Positions 40,386 through 47,089 of a DNA stretch of 47,285 bases are shown piece after piece. This stretch comes from Actinomycetes bacterium (lineage in GTDB: Bacteria; Actinomycetota; Acidimicrobiia; Acidimicrobiales; JAMCQF01). The translations under genes were made by a program, and so were the position numbers. Numbering within the stretch: the first letter of the stretch is position 1; each line of letters opens with the position of its first letter. The stretch is from positions 1 through 47,285 of the forward strand of contig JAJZBS010000012.1 in NCBI GenBank assembly GCA_021851885.1, given 5' to 3'. Under the pieces are notes generated by a model. It made no database searches. It saw only the letters and a list, made by a program, of their open reading frames with translations, and was not told where the DNA came from.

Positions 40386-41918
40386 CTAGTGCGCCGCCTG
40401 GCGGGTGGCTGCACAAAACACGCAGGTCCCGGTGGTCCGCCAGCGGTGCTCGCAGCGGGCCACCCTGGCGGGGGGGGAACGCCGGGCGGCCACGCTGCGG
40501 TGATGGCGCCGAACCGCTCGGACCGCTGGGTCTGGGTCGGTTCCTCGCGCTGCGATCTGGCTGCGCATGAACTCCAGGTAGGCGGGTCCCACTCCCCACC
40601 CGGCCTGGCCGAGCAGGATATGGCACGCCATGCCGATGGTCACTGCCTGGTCGTCGTGGGCCGCCTTGTCGTGGTCCAAGCGGACCACGCCCGGCGACGA
40701 CTCCCGTAGGCGGACCCGCAGCAGCTCCTCTTTCAGTTCTGGGGTGTCGCGCAGCCATATCTGCTGGTTGCGGAACGTCTGGACCAGGGCCGTGGCGACC
40801 TCACCCACCGACGAGGCGGTGAACTGCCACTCGCTGGCCCGCACTCCCCGCCGGTTGAGTGCCTGCACGCTGCCCCGGAACTGCGTCGGGTCTGCGTAGA
40901 CCTTCGCCCGGTTCCACCGCCGCGACTCCCGCACCAACCAGTCCTCGACCGACGCGAGACGCACCGGCCGCCGCTTCGAGCCGAGCCAGCGTTCCACATG
41001 GTCGACCACGACCCGGTGCGGGCCGAAGCGGTCCGTCGAGTCCACCGGCTCCTTGTGAGCGACCACCATCACAGTGGCATCGCGGGTGATCCCCACGTCT
41101 ACGCAGATGATGTAGGCCACCCCCGGAAGAGGGACCGGCGCGGAGAGCAACTGGCATGCCCAGTCGTAGTTCTCCGGGCTGACGGCTCGGTCCTCGTCCT
41201 CGGCCCAGTGGTTGAGGATCAGCCGCTCGTACTCGCTCGGGCGCAGCTCCCGGCGCAGCGACTCCAGCTCGATCGGATCCTGCCACGGCACCGGCCCGGG
41301 CGCTTCCGACACCCGCCAGGTGGGGTCCGCCTTGGCCTTGACCATCACGTCCTCGAAGGACCAGTGCGACGGCTCTCCAGCCGAGGAGAGCAGCACCAAA
41401 CGGCAGCCGTCCACCTTCTGGACCGTCGAGCGGATCGCGGTCCAGACCCGGCGAGCCGCGCGGGTCTCCGGCCACTGGGCGAACTCGTCGCAGATCAGCA
41501 GATGCGCATCTCGCAGTCCCCATGCGCCGGAGTCCGACAGGGACAACACCCTGATCCACGCCCCGTTGGCCCCGACAAGGCGCTCGTTCTCGACGCCGAG
41601 CAGCCCGCCCAGCTCAGGAGTGCGTGTGACGAGCCCAGCTGCCGCGTCGATGAGGATCGCCGCCTGCTCGGCATTGGAAGCCACCACGTAGCCACGGGCA
41701 CGCTCGGGGGCCTCGACCGCCAACCAGGAGAGGGCCACGCCGCCGAGGTCCGTGGTCTTACTTCCCCCGCGAGGGCGGGTGATGAAGTGCCGGTGTGGAC
41801 GCCCGGCAGAGAAGATCGCGGTGGCGTCCGCCACCTGGAACTCGGCGGCCACCTCTCCCCACCGGGCGCCGGACTCGAGCACCAGGCCGAACATCATGTC
41901 CAGCGCTGCGTCGGACAT
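40386..41918 (-). CDS. terL: Terminase large subunit
   Basis: 510 residues. ATPase motor: Walker A RPRGGSKTTD (residues 47-57), Walker B LLICDEFAQW (about 136-145) and the coupling motif LLSSAGEPS. Nuclease: CVDVGITRDAT (first Asp) and LDHDKAAHDDQAVTIGMA (last Asp pair). Together with the small subunit it cuts and packages DNA into the head. The last 30 residues hold an added CEH...CVFC zinc motif, not usual for terminases. Start shared with the next gene's end within six bases. Confidence 0.93.
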   Translation of the reverse strand: MSDAALDMMFGLVLESGARWGEVAAEFQVADATAIFSAGRPHRHFITRPRGGSKTTDLGGVALSWLAVEAPERARGYVVASNAEQAAILIDAAAGLVTRTPELGGLLGVENERLVGANGAWIRVLSLSDSGAWGLRDAHLLICDEFAQWPETRAARRVWTAIRSTVQKVDGCRLVLLSSAGEPSHWSFEDVMVKAKADPTWRVSEAPGPVPWQDPIELESLRRELRPSEYERLILNHWAEDEDRAVSPENYDWACQLLSAPVPLPGVAYIICVDVGITRDATVMVVAHKEPVDSTDRFGPHRVVVDHVERWLGSKRRPVRLASVEDWLVRESRRWNRAKVYADPTQFRGSVQALNRRGVRASEWQFTASSVGEVATALVQTFRNQQIWLRDTPELKEELLRVRLRESSPGVVRLDHDKAAHDDQAVTIGMACHILLGQAGWGVGPAYLEFMRSQIAARGTDPDPAVRAVRRHHRSVAARRSPPARVARCEHRWRTTGTCVFCAATRQAAH

Positions 41919-41923
41919 TGGTC

Positions 41924-42463
41924 TCAGTCCTTGGCTGGAGTGCTCCGGGCGGCCGCCTCCCGAGATGTGCGCACCCTGCGCCCTGCGGCCATGAGCTCAT
42001 CGAGGCTGGCGCCAGCCAGACGCTTAGCCCATGCCGAGTCCTTCATCAACTCGGCCTGGCCCTTCGGGTCCAGCCCGAGCCGCTCAGCGAGCTTGGTGGC
42101 CTGCGCCTCGGCTCGGGTCGCCTCAGTCCAGAGATAGGGAGGGACCGCTTCGATGCCGGTGCTCGGGCGGTCTCGGCTGGGGAAAGCCTCTCGGTCTCCC
42201 TCCACCACCGAGTCGATGTAGTCGTTGATCATCCGCATCTTGGCGACCGCCTTGCAGAACAGCTCCACGACCGAGGGATGAGCGGTAGCCGCCCACGGGT
42301 GAGTCTCCGCAAGCACCTCCATCTCGGCCCGGACCTGCGCGGCTCGCGCGTCGAGCACCCGGCTCGTCGTGGCGCGCACCCCGGAGCGCAACGCTGCCGT
42401 GTTGCCGACCTGGAAAGGCTGCGCGTCGCGGCGCACCCAAGGCTGCTTCGCAGGAACGGTCAA
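41924..42463 (-). CDS. terS: Terminase small subunit candidate
   Basis: 179 residues directly before the large subunit gene. VRRDAQPFQVGNTAALRSGVRATTSRVLDARAAQVRAEMEVLAETHPWA and FCKAVAKMRMINDYIDSVVEG, then AQATKLAERLGLDPKGQAELMKDSAWAKRL match P27-like small terminase subunits: an N-terminal DNA-binding region and a helical oligomer. It recognises the packaging site. Overlaps the preceding gene by 4 bases. Confidence 0.82.
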   Translation of the reverse strand: MTVPAKQPWVRRDAQPFQVGNTAALRSGVRATTSRVLDARAAQVRAEMEVLAETHPWAATAHPSVVELFCKAVAKMRMINDYIDSVVEGDREAFPSRDRPSTGIEAVPPYLWTEATRAEAQATKLAERLGLDPKGQAELMKDSAWAKRLAGASLDELMAAGRRVRTSREAAARSTPAKD

Positions 42464-42747
42464 GGCGCCTCCCGGGCGGCGGCGGCGTCAGCGGCGATCT
42501 GCCAGTCCGCCTTGGTGAGCGGCTCCCAGTGCGGAGAACGCCCCCCGTGGACCTCGCAAAACCGGGAGCGTTCGGTCAGGTTGGGGCACGGCCACGGACG
42601 AGAGCCTCCATGGCCGGCGCAGGACTCGTGGACCAGCCCGCATCCCGCACAGTTGGAGACCACCAAACCGGACGCCCCCTCACCAAGAGCCCACCGCCCC
42701 GAGAGCCGCCCGCCGTGGGAGCGGCCCATCCAGGGGCGGCGGGACAC
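42460..42747 (-). CDS. Small Cys/His-rich protein before the terminase genes
   Basis: 95 residues. SNCAGCGLVHESCAGHGGSRPWPCPNLTERSRFCEVHGG has six cysteines and several histidines, likely two zinc sites. An ending WEPLTKADWQIAADAAAA is helical. GTG 42747 or ATG 42728 could start it; neither has a good site. Stop overlaps the small terminase ATG. Possible DNA-binding accessory for packaging. Confidence 0.65.
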   Translation of the reverse strand: MSRRPWMGRSHGGRLSGRWALGEGASGLVVSNCAGCGLVHESCAGHGGSRPWPCPNLTERSRFCEVHGGRSPHWEPLTKADWQIAADAAAAREAP

Positions 42748-42798
42748 GGGACCGCGAAGTCCCTCTACTAGTAGACCGAGCCGAGCAGCGACCTGCGG

Positions 42799-43110
42799 TT
42801 ATGTCGCCGCGCAGGCCCTACACGACTTCGCCCACGCAGCCCGCCGGCGGCGCCGCCCGCACACCTCGCACAGCGCCGCGACCCGAGCGCGTTCCGCCTC
42901 CCACACCTCGGCCTCTTGGGACGCCACCGCCTCCGCCCGCCGCCACCCCGGGTTGCGCCGAGTCCCCGGCCGCCCCCCTCCCGCCTCCCAATAGTCCGGC
43001 TCCACCCCCTCCGGGAGCGACACCGCCCGCTCCGCTCCGATCACAGCCGGGAAGTCGCCGGCGGCCTCCGGGCGCGCCGCCCGCACCCACTCCGCCGCCA
43101 CATCGGTCAC
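42799..43110 (-). CDS. Small zinc-motif protein
   Basis: 103 residues from a GTG in a GTGA overlap. VTDVAAEWVRAARPEAAGDF at the start, a helical middle and a zinc motif at the end: LCEVCGRRRRRAAWAKSCRACAAT (two CxxC pairs). Small proteins of this sort are frequent before actinophage terminases. Function unknown. Confidence 0.68.
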   Translation of the reverse strand: MTDVAAEWVRAARPEAAGDFPAVIGAERAVSLPEGVEPDYWEAGGGRPGTRRNPGWRRAEAVASQEAEVWEAERARVAALCEVCGRRRRRAAWAKSCRACAAT

Positions 43111-43793
43111 CGCCGGCCGGCGCACAGCTCCCCCCCCACGAGCGCCGCCCGCGCACCAGCCACCCACACCCCCCGGTCCGCGCCGCCCCCCCGAGCCTCC
43201 ACCCAGCGAGCGAAATCCGCCGGGCACAACCCCGAACGCAACCTCGCCGGGGCCTCAGGCACGCCGTCACACACCAGGCACGCCGCCGCCGCCACCTTCG
43301 CCCACCGCCGCCTGGCGTCGATCTCGTCCTGGGTGCGCCCATCCCACGCCGGCCGCCCCGCGTTCAACGCCGCCACCATCGCCGGCACACGCCCCTCCAG
43401 GCCCGCCACCGCCGCCCGCAACGTCCCCGCCGCCGCCAACCACTCCCCCTGAGCAGCCCGCACCCGCACCAACGCATCCAAAACCCCCAACATCGCCCGG
43501 CCGTCCACCCCCTCAACCGGGCACCAACCCGAGACAGCCCCCTCCCCCGTCGGATCCGCATAATCCGAACCATCCAACCCATCGCCAATCAGCGCGCCGC
43601 GCAAGCCCGTCGGCAGCGGCGCCGCAAACCGGCCCCCACACCCACCATCAAGACGCAACCCCGCCACCAACGGCCACACCCTCGCCACACGAGCCGCCCC
43701 CCCCGCCACCTCCTCGCACAACCCCGCCACCACCCCCGCCGACAACAACCGACCAGAACCAGCCAACCCGACCTCCCAACAAGCCGCCACCAC
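43107..43793 (-). CDS. Hypothetical protein, first gene of the packaging operon
   Basis: 228 residues from GTG 43793 or the GTG three bases earlier, with GGGAG upstream. Mostly helical: VVAGLCEEVAGGAARVARVWPLVAGLRLDGG, ALVRVRAAQGEWLAAAGTLRAAVAGLEGRV, ending with CLVCDG...LRSGLCPADFARWVEARGG, two CxxC-like units. No named domain. Codon use is more C/G-biased than neighbours. Confidence 0.68.
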   Translation of the reverse strand: MVAACWEVGLAGSGRLLSAGVVAGLCEEVAGGAARVARVWPLVAGLRLDGGCGGRFAAPLPTGLRGALIGDGLDGSDYADPTGEGAVSGWCPVEGVDGRAMLGVLDALVRVRAAQGEWLAAAGTLRAAVAGLEGRVPAMVAALNAGRPAWDGRTQDEIDARRRWAKVAAAACLVCDGVPEAPARLRSGLCPADFARWVEARGGGADRGVWVAGARAALVGGELCAGRR

Positions 43794-44083
43794 AACAGCT
43801 CCCAGCGAGGATCATCCCACATCACGGCTTCGCTATGCAAGCAAGCACCGACCGGCCCGATCACTCTTGGTGGCCGGAGCTACTTCGGCTTGCCAGACAC
43901 GACGGCAGCGACGACTATCGCCGCGAGCAGGCCAGGCGCGATAGAGGCCCCCGTCACGCGTGGCGCGATGGAAGGGACCAACGGATATATCCCGCGCGCG
44001 AAAAGGTAACTTTCGGCATATCTGGACATCAGAGGCGGGGCCTCAGGGTGCCGCCTTGAGGCGTCCGGCTCCCCCGGGGCGCT
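43794..44083. other. Intergenic region upstream of the packaging operon
   Basis: No convincing gene. It separates the minus-strand packaging operon from plus-strand ORFs and should hold the late promoter, but no clear -35/-10 pair was found. A relatively A/T-rich block at 43980-44030 (GGATATATCC, AAAAGGTAAC, GGCATATC) stands out. A minus-strand peptide of about 25 residues with one hydrophobic run is possible but too short to support. Confidence 0.5.
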
Positions 44084-44239
44084 ATGCAGCCGCTTGAGCT
44101 AGGAGTTACAGATAACCCCGGCTATCTGTGGTTGGGCAGGGCTCTGACCTGCGGTGATGCGCTGGACCTGCTGGTTATGGGTTTATGCGGTCGGTTCGGC
44201 CACGGTCTGTGGTGGCTTGTGAAGCCGTTCACAGCTTGA
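44084..44239 (+). CDS. Possible small plus-strand protein (51 aa)
   Basis: 51 codons from ATG 44084: MQPLELGVTDNPGYLWLGRA, then LTCGDALDLL and FGHGLWWLVKPFTA. The composition looks protein-like, with balanced residues and aromatic positions. There is no ribosome site, and nothing else is certain on this strand here, so support is limited. An immediate neighbour downstream is the HTH fragment on the same strand. Confidence 0.35.
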   Translation: MQPLELGVTDNPGYLWLGRALTCGDALDLLVMGLCGRFGHGLWWLVKPFTA

Positions 44240-44299
44240 GTGTATGGGTATGCACTGTCGTGGATCGTTGTGGATCCGCTTGGCACTGGCTCGTGTTAG

Positions 44300-44473
44300 G
44301 CCCGTCGGCTCGAAGCGGTCGCCGCCGAGCTGGAGCGGCTCCGGGCTGAACGGGACCTGCTCGTGGTGGCCCGCCGAGCCGAGGGTGCGTCGCTGGGGCA
44401 GATCGGCGCCGAGGCGGGGATGACGCGCCAGGGCGTAGCCGACCTGCTCGCTCGGGTCGAGCGGGGCCGCTGA
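44300..44473 (+). pseudogene. HTH protein fragment without a start codon
   Basis: 57 codons, from after a TAG at 44297-44299, read ARRLEAVAAELERLRAERDL then LVVARRAEGASLGQIGAEAG and MTRQGVADLLARVERGR. LGQIGAEAGMTRQGVADLL is a good HTH of the small actinophage type. No usable ATG or GTG precedes the helix in this frame; another frame is open upstream from ATG 44243. An indel near 44295 would restore one gene. Either a decayed gene or a sequence error. Confidence 0.6.
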
Positions 44474-44773
44474 GGGGGCGGAACGGGCATTCGCGAGGCC
44501 CCGAGGAGGGCCTGGGGGCTGCCTCCACCCGTTCTCGGTGCTTGCGGGGCGCATTCGACTGCTGCTCAGGCGCTCAGGCGACGCTGGTACTCGCCAGCGC
44601 CGGCCCATGTCGGGCCGCTGCGGCGCTCGACGAGCTTCAGCCTCGGCTCCCCGCTGCGGGAGCGCAATGTCGCGGGGTCACGGCACTCGACCGGCCCGGC
44701 GTGGGCATCGGCGTTCTTCACGCAGGCCGGTCCATGTCCGGTGGCCAGCAGAGAGGCGGTCTGAATGTCCGAT
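44474..44773. other. Intergenic region
   Basis: No supported gene. It holds GAACGGG (44480-44486) with CCCGTTC about 40 bases downstream, a possible stem after the HTH fragment. The remaining ORFs here look like chance frames of GC-rich DNA. Confidence 0.5.
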
Positions 44774-44778
44774 TTAGG

Positions 44779-44901
44779 CGATCACGGGCGATCACGCTCG
44801 GGCGCAAAAGTCCTGGTCGGGCGATCACGCACCGATCACGGGCGATCACGGGCACCGACCACGGGCGAAACCACCAAAACCACCCACCGATGGCGTGATC
44901 G
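44779..44901. repeat. Iteron array A: CGATCACG x5 plus one inverted copy
   Basis: CGATCACG occurs at 44779, 44789, 44822, 44833 and 44843, with steps of 10 or 11 bp inside each group, and as CGTGATCG at 44894-44901. Sites one helical turn apart are typical of replication-initiator or partition-protein binding. Confidence 0.75.
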
Positions 44902-45196
44902 TGGACGATCCGCAGCGGACCGACGTCTCGTCGGCTCGGGTCGACCAGGTGCCCTGAGCGAGGTCCGGGCGCTGAAGGGGCCGTAGCGCCTTCGACCCCC
45001 CCCTCGCCGCCCTCGGATACCTGCCGGCGGTTTGCGGGGCTGAGATCCCCGCACAGCAGGCTCTCAGGGGAAGATGGGAGCGCTGGCGGTGCGCGTCGCG
45101 CGGGGTCCAGGTGCGGTGACAGCCGCGGCAGTGCGTGGCGCGCCGCGCGCCGAGCCAGTGGTGGTCGTCGGCGTGGGCGCAGATGGGCTCCTTCAC
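44846..45196 (-). CDS. Possible small zinc-binding protein
   Basis: About 116 residues from GTG 45196: VKEPICAHADDHHWLGARRA, then THCRGCHRTWTPRD and RACCAG. His/Cys spacing in CAHADDHH...HCRGCH suggests a zinc site. A possible TAAGCT -10 box ends six bases before the GTG, so it could be leaderless, and a 29-bp palindrome lies just upstream as an operator. The last 20 residues overlap iteron array A and look random, so the true product may be shorter or absent. Confidence 0.4.
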   Translation of the reverse strand: MKEPICAHADDHHWLGARRATHCRGCHRTWTPRDAHRQRSHLPLRACCAGISAPQTAGRYPRAARGGSKALRPLQRPDLAQGTWSTRADETSVRCGSSTITPSVGGFGGFARGRCP

Positions 45197-45219
45197 GAGA
45201 TAGCTTAGCAACGCTCATA

Positions 45220-45248
45220 GTCGGATGTCCGACTGTCGGACATCCGAC
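45220..45248. promoter_or_regulatory. 29-bp perfect palindrome (operator-like)
   Basis: Arms of 14 bp (GTCGGATGTCCGAC, GTCGGACATCCGAC) around one central T. Each arm is itself a TCGGA-N2-TCCGA dyad, giving two adjacent sites. It sits 24 bp upstream of the GTG of the small zinc ORF, so it is a likely binding site for a dimeric regulator. Confidence 0.7.
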
Positions 45249-45321
45249 GGTGCGCGCGGGTCCGTCACTGGCGCGCCCGGCGCGCCCGGCTGGCACGGGG
45301 GCGCTTGGGGGGGGGCGTTTC

Positions 45322-45357
45322 TGGTGGTTTTGGTGGTTTTGGTGGTTTTGGTGGTTT
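45322..45357. repeat. 9-bp tandem repeat TGGTGGTTT x4
   Basis: Four perfect copies in a row, followed by a G-run. A T-rich strand within otherwise very GC-rich DNA, next to iterons, is compatible with a DNA unwinding element or a G-quadruplex-forming segment. Confidence 0.8.
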
Positions 45358-45372
45358 TGGGTGGGGGGTGGG

Positions 45373-45692
45373 GACCGTGCCTAACCGTGCCCAGGGTGTG
45401 GGCGGGGTTGTGGGGTTTTTTTGGTGGTGCCAGGGGGCACTGTGCAATGCGTGCCCCCCCCTTAGGGGGGGGGGCACGGTGCACAGCACTGGTGTGCCCA
45501 GTGTGGTTGTGGGCACGGTTGGGCACGGTTGGGCACGGTGGGCACGGTTGGCATGGGAATGCCCCCATTTGGGACATGCGGGTCGAGTTCGGTGGTTGGG
45601 TTGGGGGTGTGGGCTGGCGTGCTGCTAGGTGGAACCGTGCCCAACCGTGCCCAAAAGGTGTGCCCAAAAAGTGGGCACGGTTGGGCACGGTT
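45373..45692. repeat. Iteron array B: GGGCACGGTT, 10-bp steps, both orientations
   Basis: Direct copies at 45511, 45521, 45531 (last base changed), 45540, 45673 and 45683; inverted copies at 45383, 45633 and 45643, with an imperfect one at 45373. The pairs 45633-45652 and 45673-45692 form a perfect 20-bp inverted repeat around a 20-base spacer. The array lies directly after the RepA-like gene and is the best origin candidate. Confidence 0.82.
45451..45477. repeat. G/C-run hairpin
   Basis: GTGCCCCCCCC (45451-45461) pairs with GGGGGGGGCAC (45467-45477) around a 5-base loop. It is inside iteron array B, and the stem ends carry the iteron core GTGC/GCAC. No T-run follows, so it is more likely an origin structure than a terminator. 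Confidence 0.65.
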
Positions 45693-45724
45693 TGGCACAC
45701 GTGCCGTGACCTGCATGTTTGTTG

Positions 45725-47089
45725 TCATGGGGTTGTGTGGTGGGGGGCGGGGTGGGGGCAGGTTTCGGTGTCGGGGTGGGGGGGGCCGCTGTAGTGGCGG
45801 AGGCGCTGCCCGTCGCCTTCGTGGGTGTGGATGAGCCCTCTTCGGCGGGCGGCGCCGATGGCGTCGGCCTGGGTGGTGTGGTTGCCGCCGAGGGTGTCTC
45901 GGAGGGCTCTGGTGAGGATGCCGGGGTTGTCTGCTACGACTTCGGCTACGCGGGCGGCGGCCTGGGTTTCGCGGGCGGCGCGGCGGTTCTCGCCTATGGT
46001 GTGCTCGGGGAGCAGGAGCCGGCCGGTGGCGGGGTCGTGGTGGAGGCGGCTTTCGGGGAGGCTGTAGGCGGAGCGGCCTTCGGACGCGAGGAAGCGTTGG
46101 CCGGTGTCGCGGTCTTTGGTGAGCGTGAGGCGGATGTCGCACCAGTCGTCGAGGACGGTGGCGCCCCGGCCGTGCTCGGCTCCTTCGTCTTGGGCGGCGC
46201 GGCCGGTGTGGTGGGTGACGAGGGTGGTGTGGACGTCGGTGTCGGCTTTGATGGCGTCCCAGGCCATGAGGAGCCTGCGGGCGGCGGCGTTGTCGTTCTC
46301 GTTGTCGACGGAGGGGGCTGAGGCCGCCCCGTAGGTGTCGACGACGGCGAAGTTGCTGCGGTGGGCGGCGAGGCGGTCTGTGAGCCAGCGCCGGCCGTGG
46401 GGGGCGGTGAGGGAGAGGCCGACGCCGCGTAGGTTGATGATGAGGAGCCGGGAGAGGGCTTGGGCGGGGACGCCGAGGGCTTGGACGCGGGCGCGGGCGT
46501 CGTCGACGGTGAGCTCGTAGTTGAGGAGGGCGACGCGGTACGGGCCGCGGATCTCGAAGGTGCCGAGGAACGGTTCGCCGGTGACGAGGGACGCGACGGC
46601 GTTCAAGACGAGGGTGGTCTTGCCGGTCTTGTAGCCGGCGGTGAGGAGGGCGTTGTGGCCTTCGGCGACGAGGTGGCCGAGGCAGGGGGTGGGGGGTGTG
46701 GTGCGTTCGGTGACGAAGCGCTCGGCGGTGACGACGTGCGCCCGGTCGAGGCGCATGGCGGCTGCGGCCTCGGTGTCGTCGACGATGCGCCGGACGAGGC
46801 GGCGGCGTTGTTCGACGGTGACGCCTTCGGCGACGGCGACGGCGAGGAGGAGACAAGCGTCGGCGTCGAGGTCGGGGCGGGCGGCGGCGACCTCGGCGAG
46901 GATGCCAGGTGGCGGGGGGGCCGGCGGGTCGTCGGGTCCGTCGGCGGCTACGGGCTGGCCGGTGTCGTCGGGGTCGGTGGGCCCTTCGGGCTGGTTGGGG
47001 ACGGCGGTCCAACTGTCGGGGTGGGCGCGGAGGTGGCGGATGGTGCGTTCGGTGAGCGCGTCGATGTCGATCGGGTCTGTGTCGGTCAC
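45725..47089 (-). CDS. RepA-like AAA (RecA-fold) replication ATPase
   Basis: 454 residues from a GTG that overlaps the previous stop (GTGA). The RecA-fold core spans residues 90-340: Walker A GYKTGKTTLVLNAVASLV, then YRVALLNYELTVDDARARV, NFAVVDTYGAASAP (Walker B region), TTLVTHHTG (sensor) and RGATVLDDWCDIRLTLTKD. This is the AAA_25/RepA helicase family of plasmid and phage replication. The last 70 residues look like a winged helix (NPGILTRALRDTLGGNHTTQADAIGAARRRGLI). With iterons right after it, it probably loads at or unwinds the origin. No primase or polymerase gene is present. Confidence 0.85.
   Translation of the reverse strand: MTDTDPIDIDALTERTIRHLRAHPDSWTAVPNQPEGPTDPDDTGQPVAADGPDDPPAPPPPGILAEVAAARPDLDADACLLLAVAVAEGVTVEQRRRLVRRIVDDTEAAAAMRLDRAHVVTAERFVTERTTPPTPCLGHLVAEGHNALLTAGYKTGKTTLVLNAVASLVTGEPFLGTFEIRGPYRVALLNYELTVDDARARVQALGVPAQALSRLLIINLRGVGLSLTAPHGRRWLTDRLAAHRSNFAVVDTYGAASAPSVDNENDNAAARRLLMAWDAIKADTDVHTTLVTHHTGRAAQDEGAEHGRGATVLDDWCDIRLTLTKDRDTGQRFLASEGRSAYSLPESRLHHDPATGRLLLPEHTIGENRRAARETQAAARVAEVVADNPGILTRALRDTLGGNHTTQADAIGAARRRGLIHTHEGDGQRLRHYSGPPHPDTETCPHPAPHHTTP

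Noticed and set aside
42763-42772. CTACTAGTAG palindrome before the packaging genes
   Set aside because: Only 10 bp and without nearby partner sites; chance cannot be excluded.
43589-43864. Trp/Arg-rich minus-strand ORF (91 codons) upstream of the packaging operon
   Set aside because: Composition (WWRRCRW runs) shows it is an off-frame reading of the gene at 43107-43793.
45451-45477. Intrinsic terminator after the RepA-like gene
   Set aside because: Strong stem but about 250 bases from the stop and no T-run on either strand; better seen as part of the origin.
45462-47012. 516-codon Arg/Pro-rich minus-strand ORF overlapping the RepA-like gene
   Set aside because: Out-of-frame shadow; the Walker motifs and winged helix are in the other frame.
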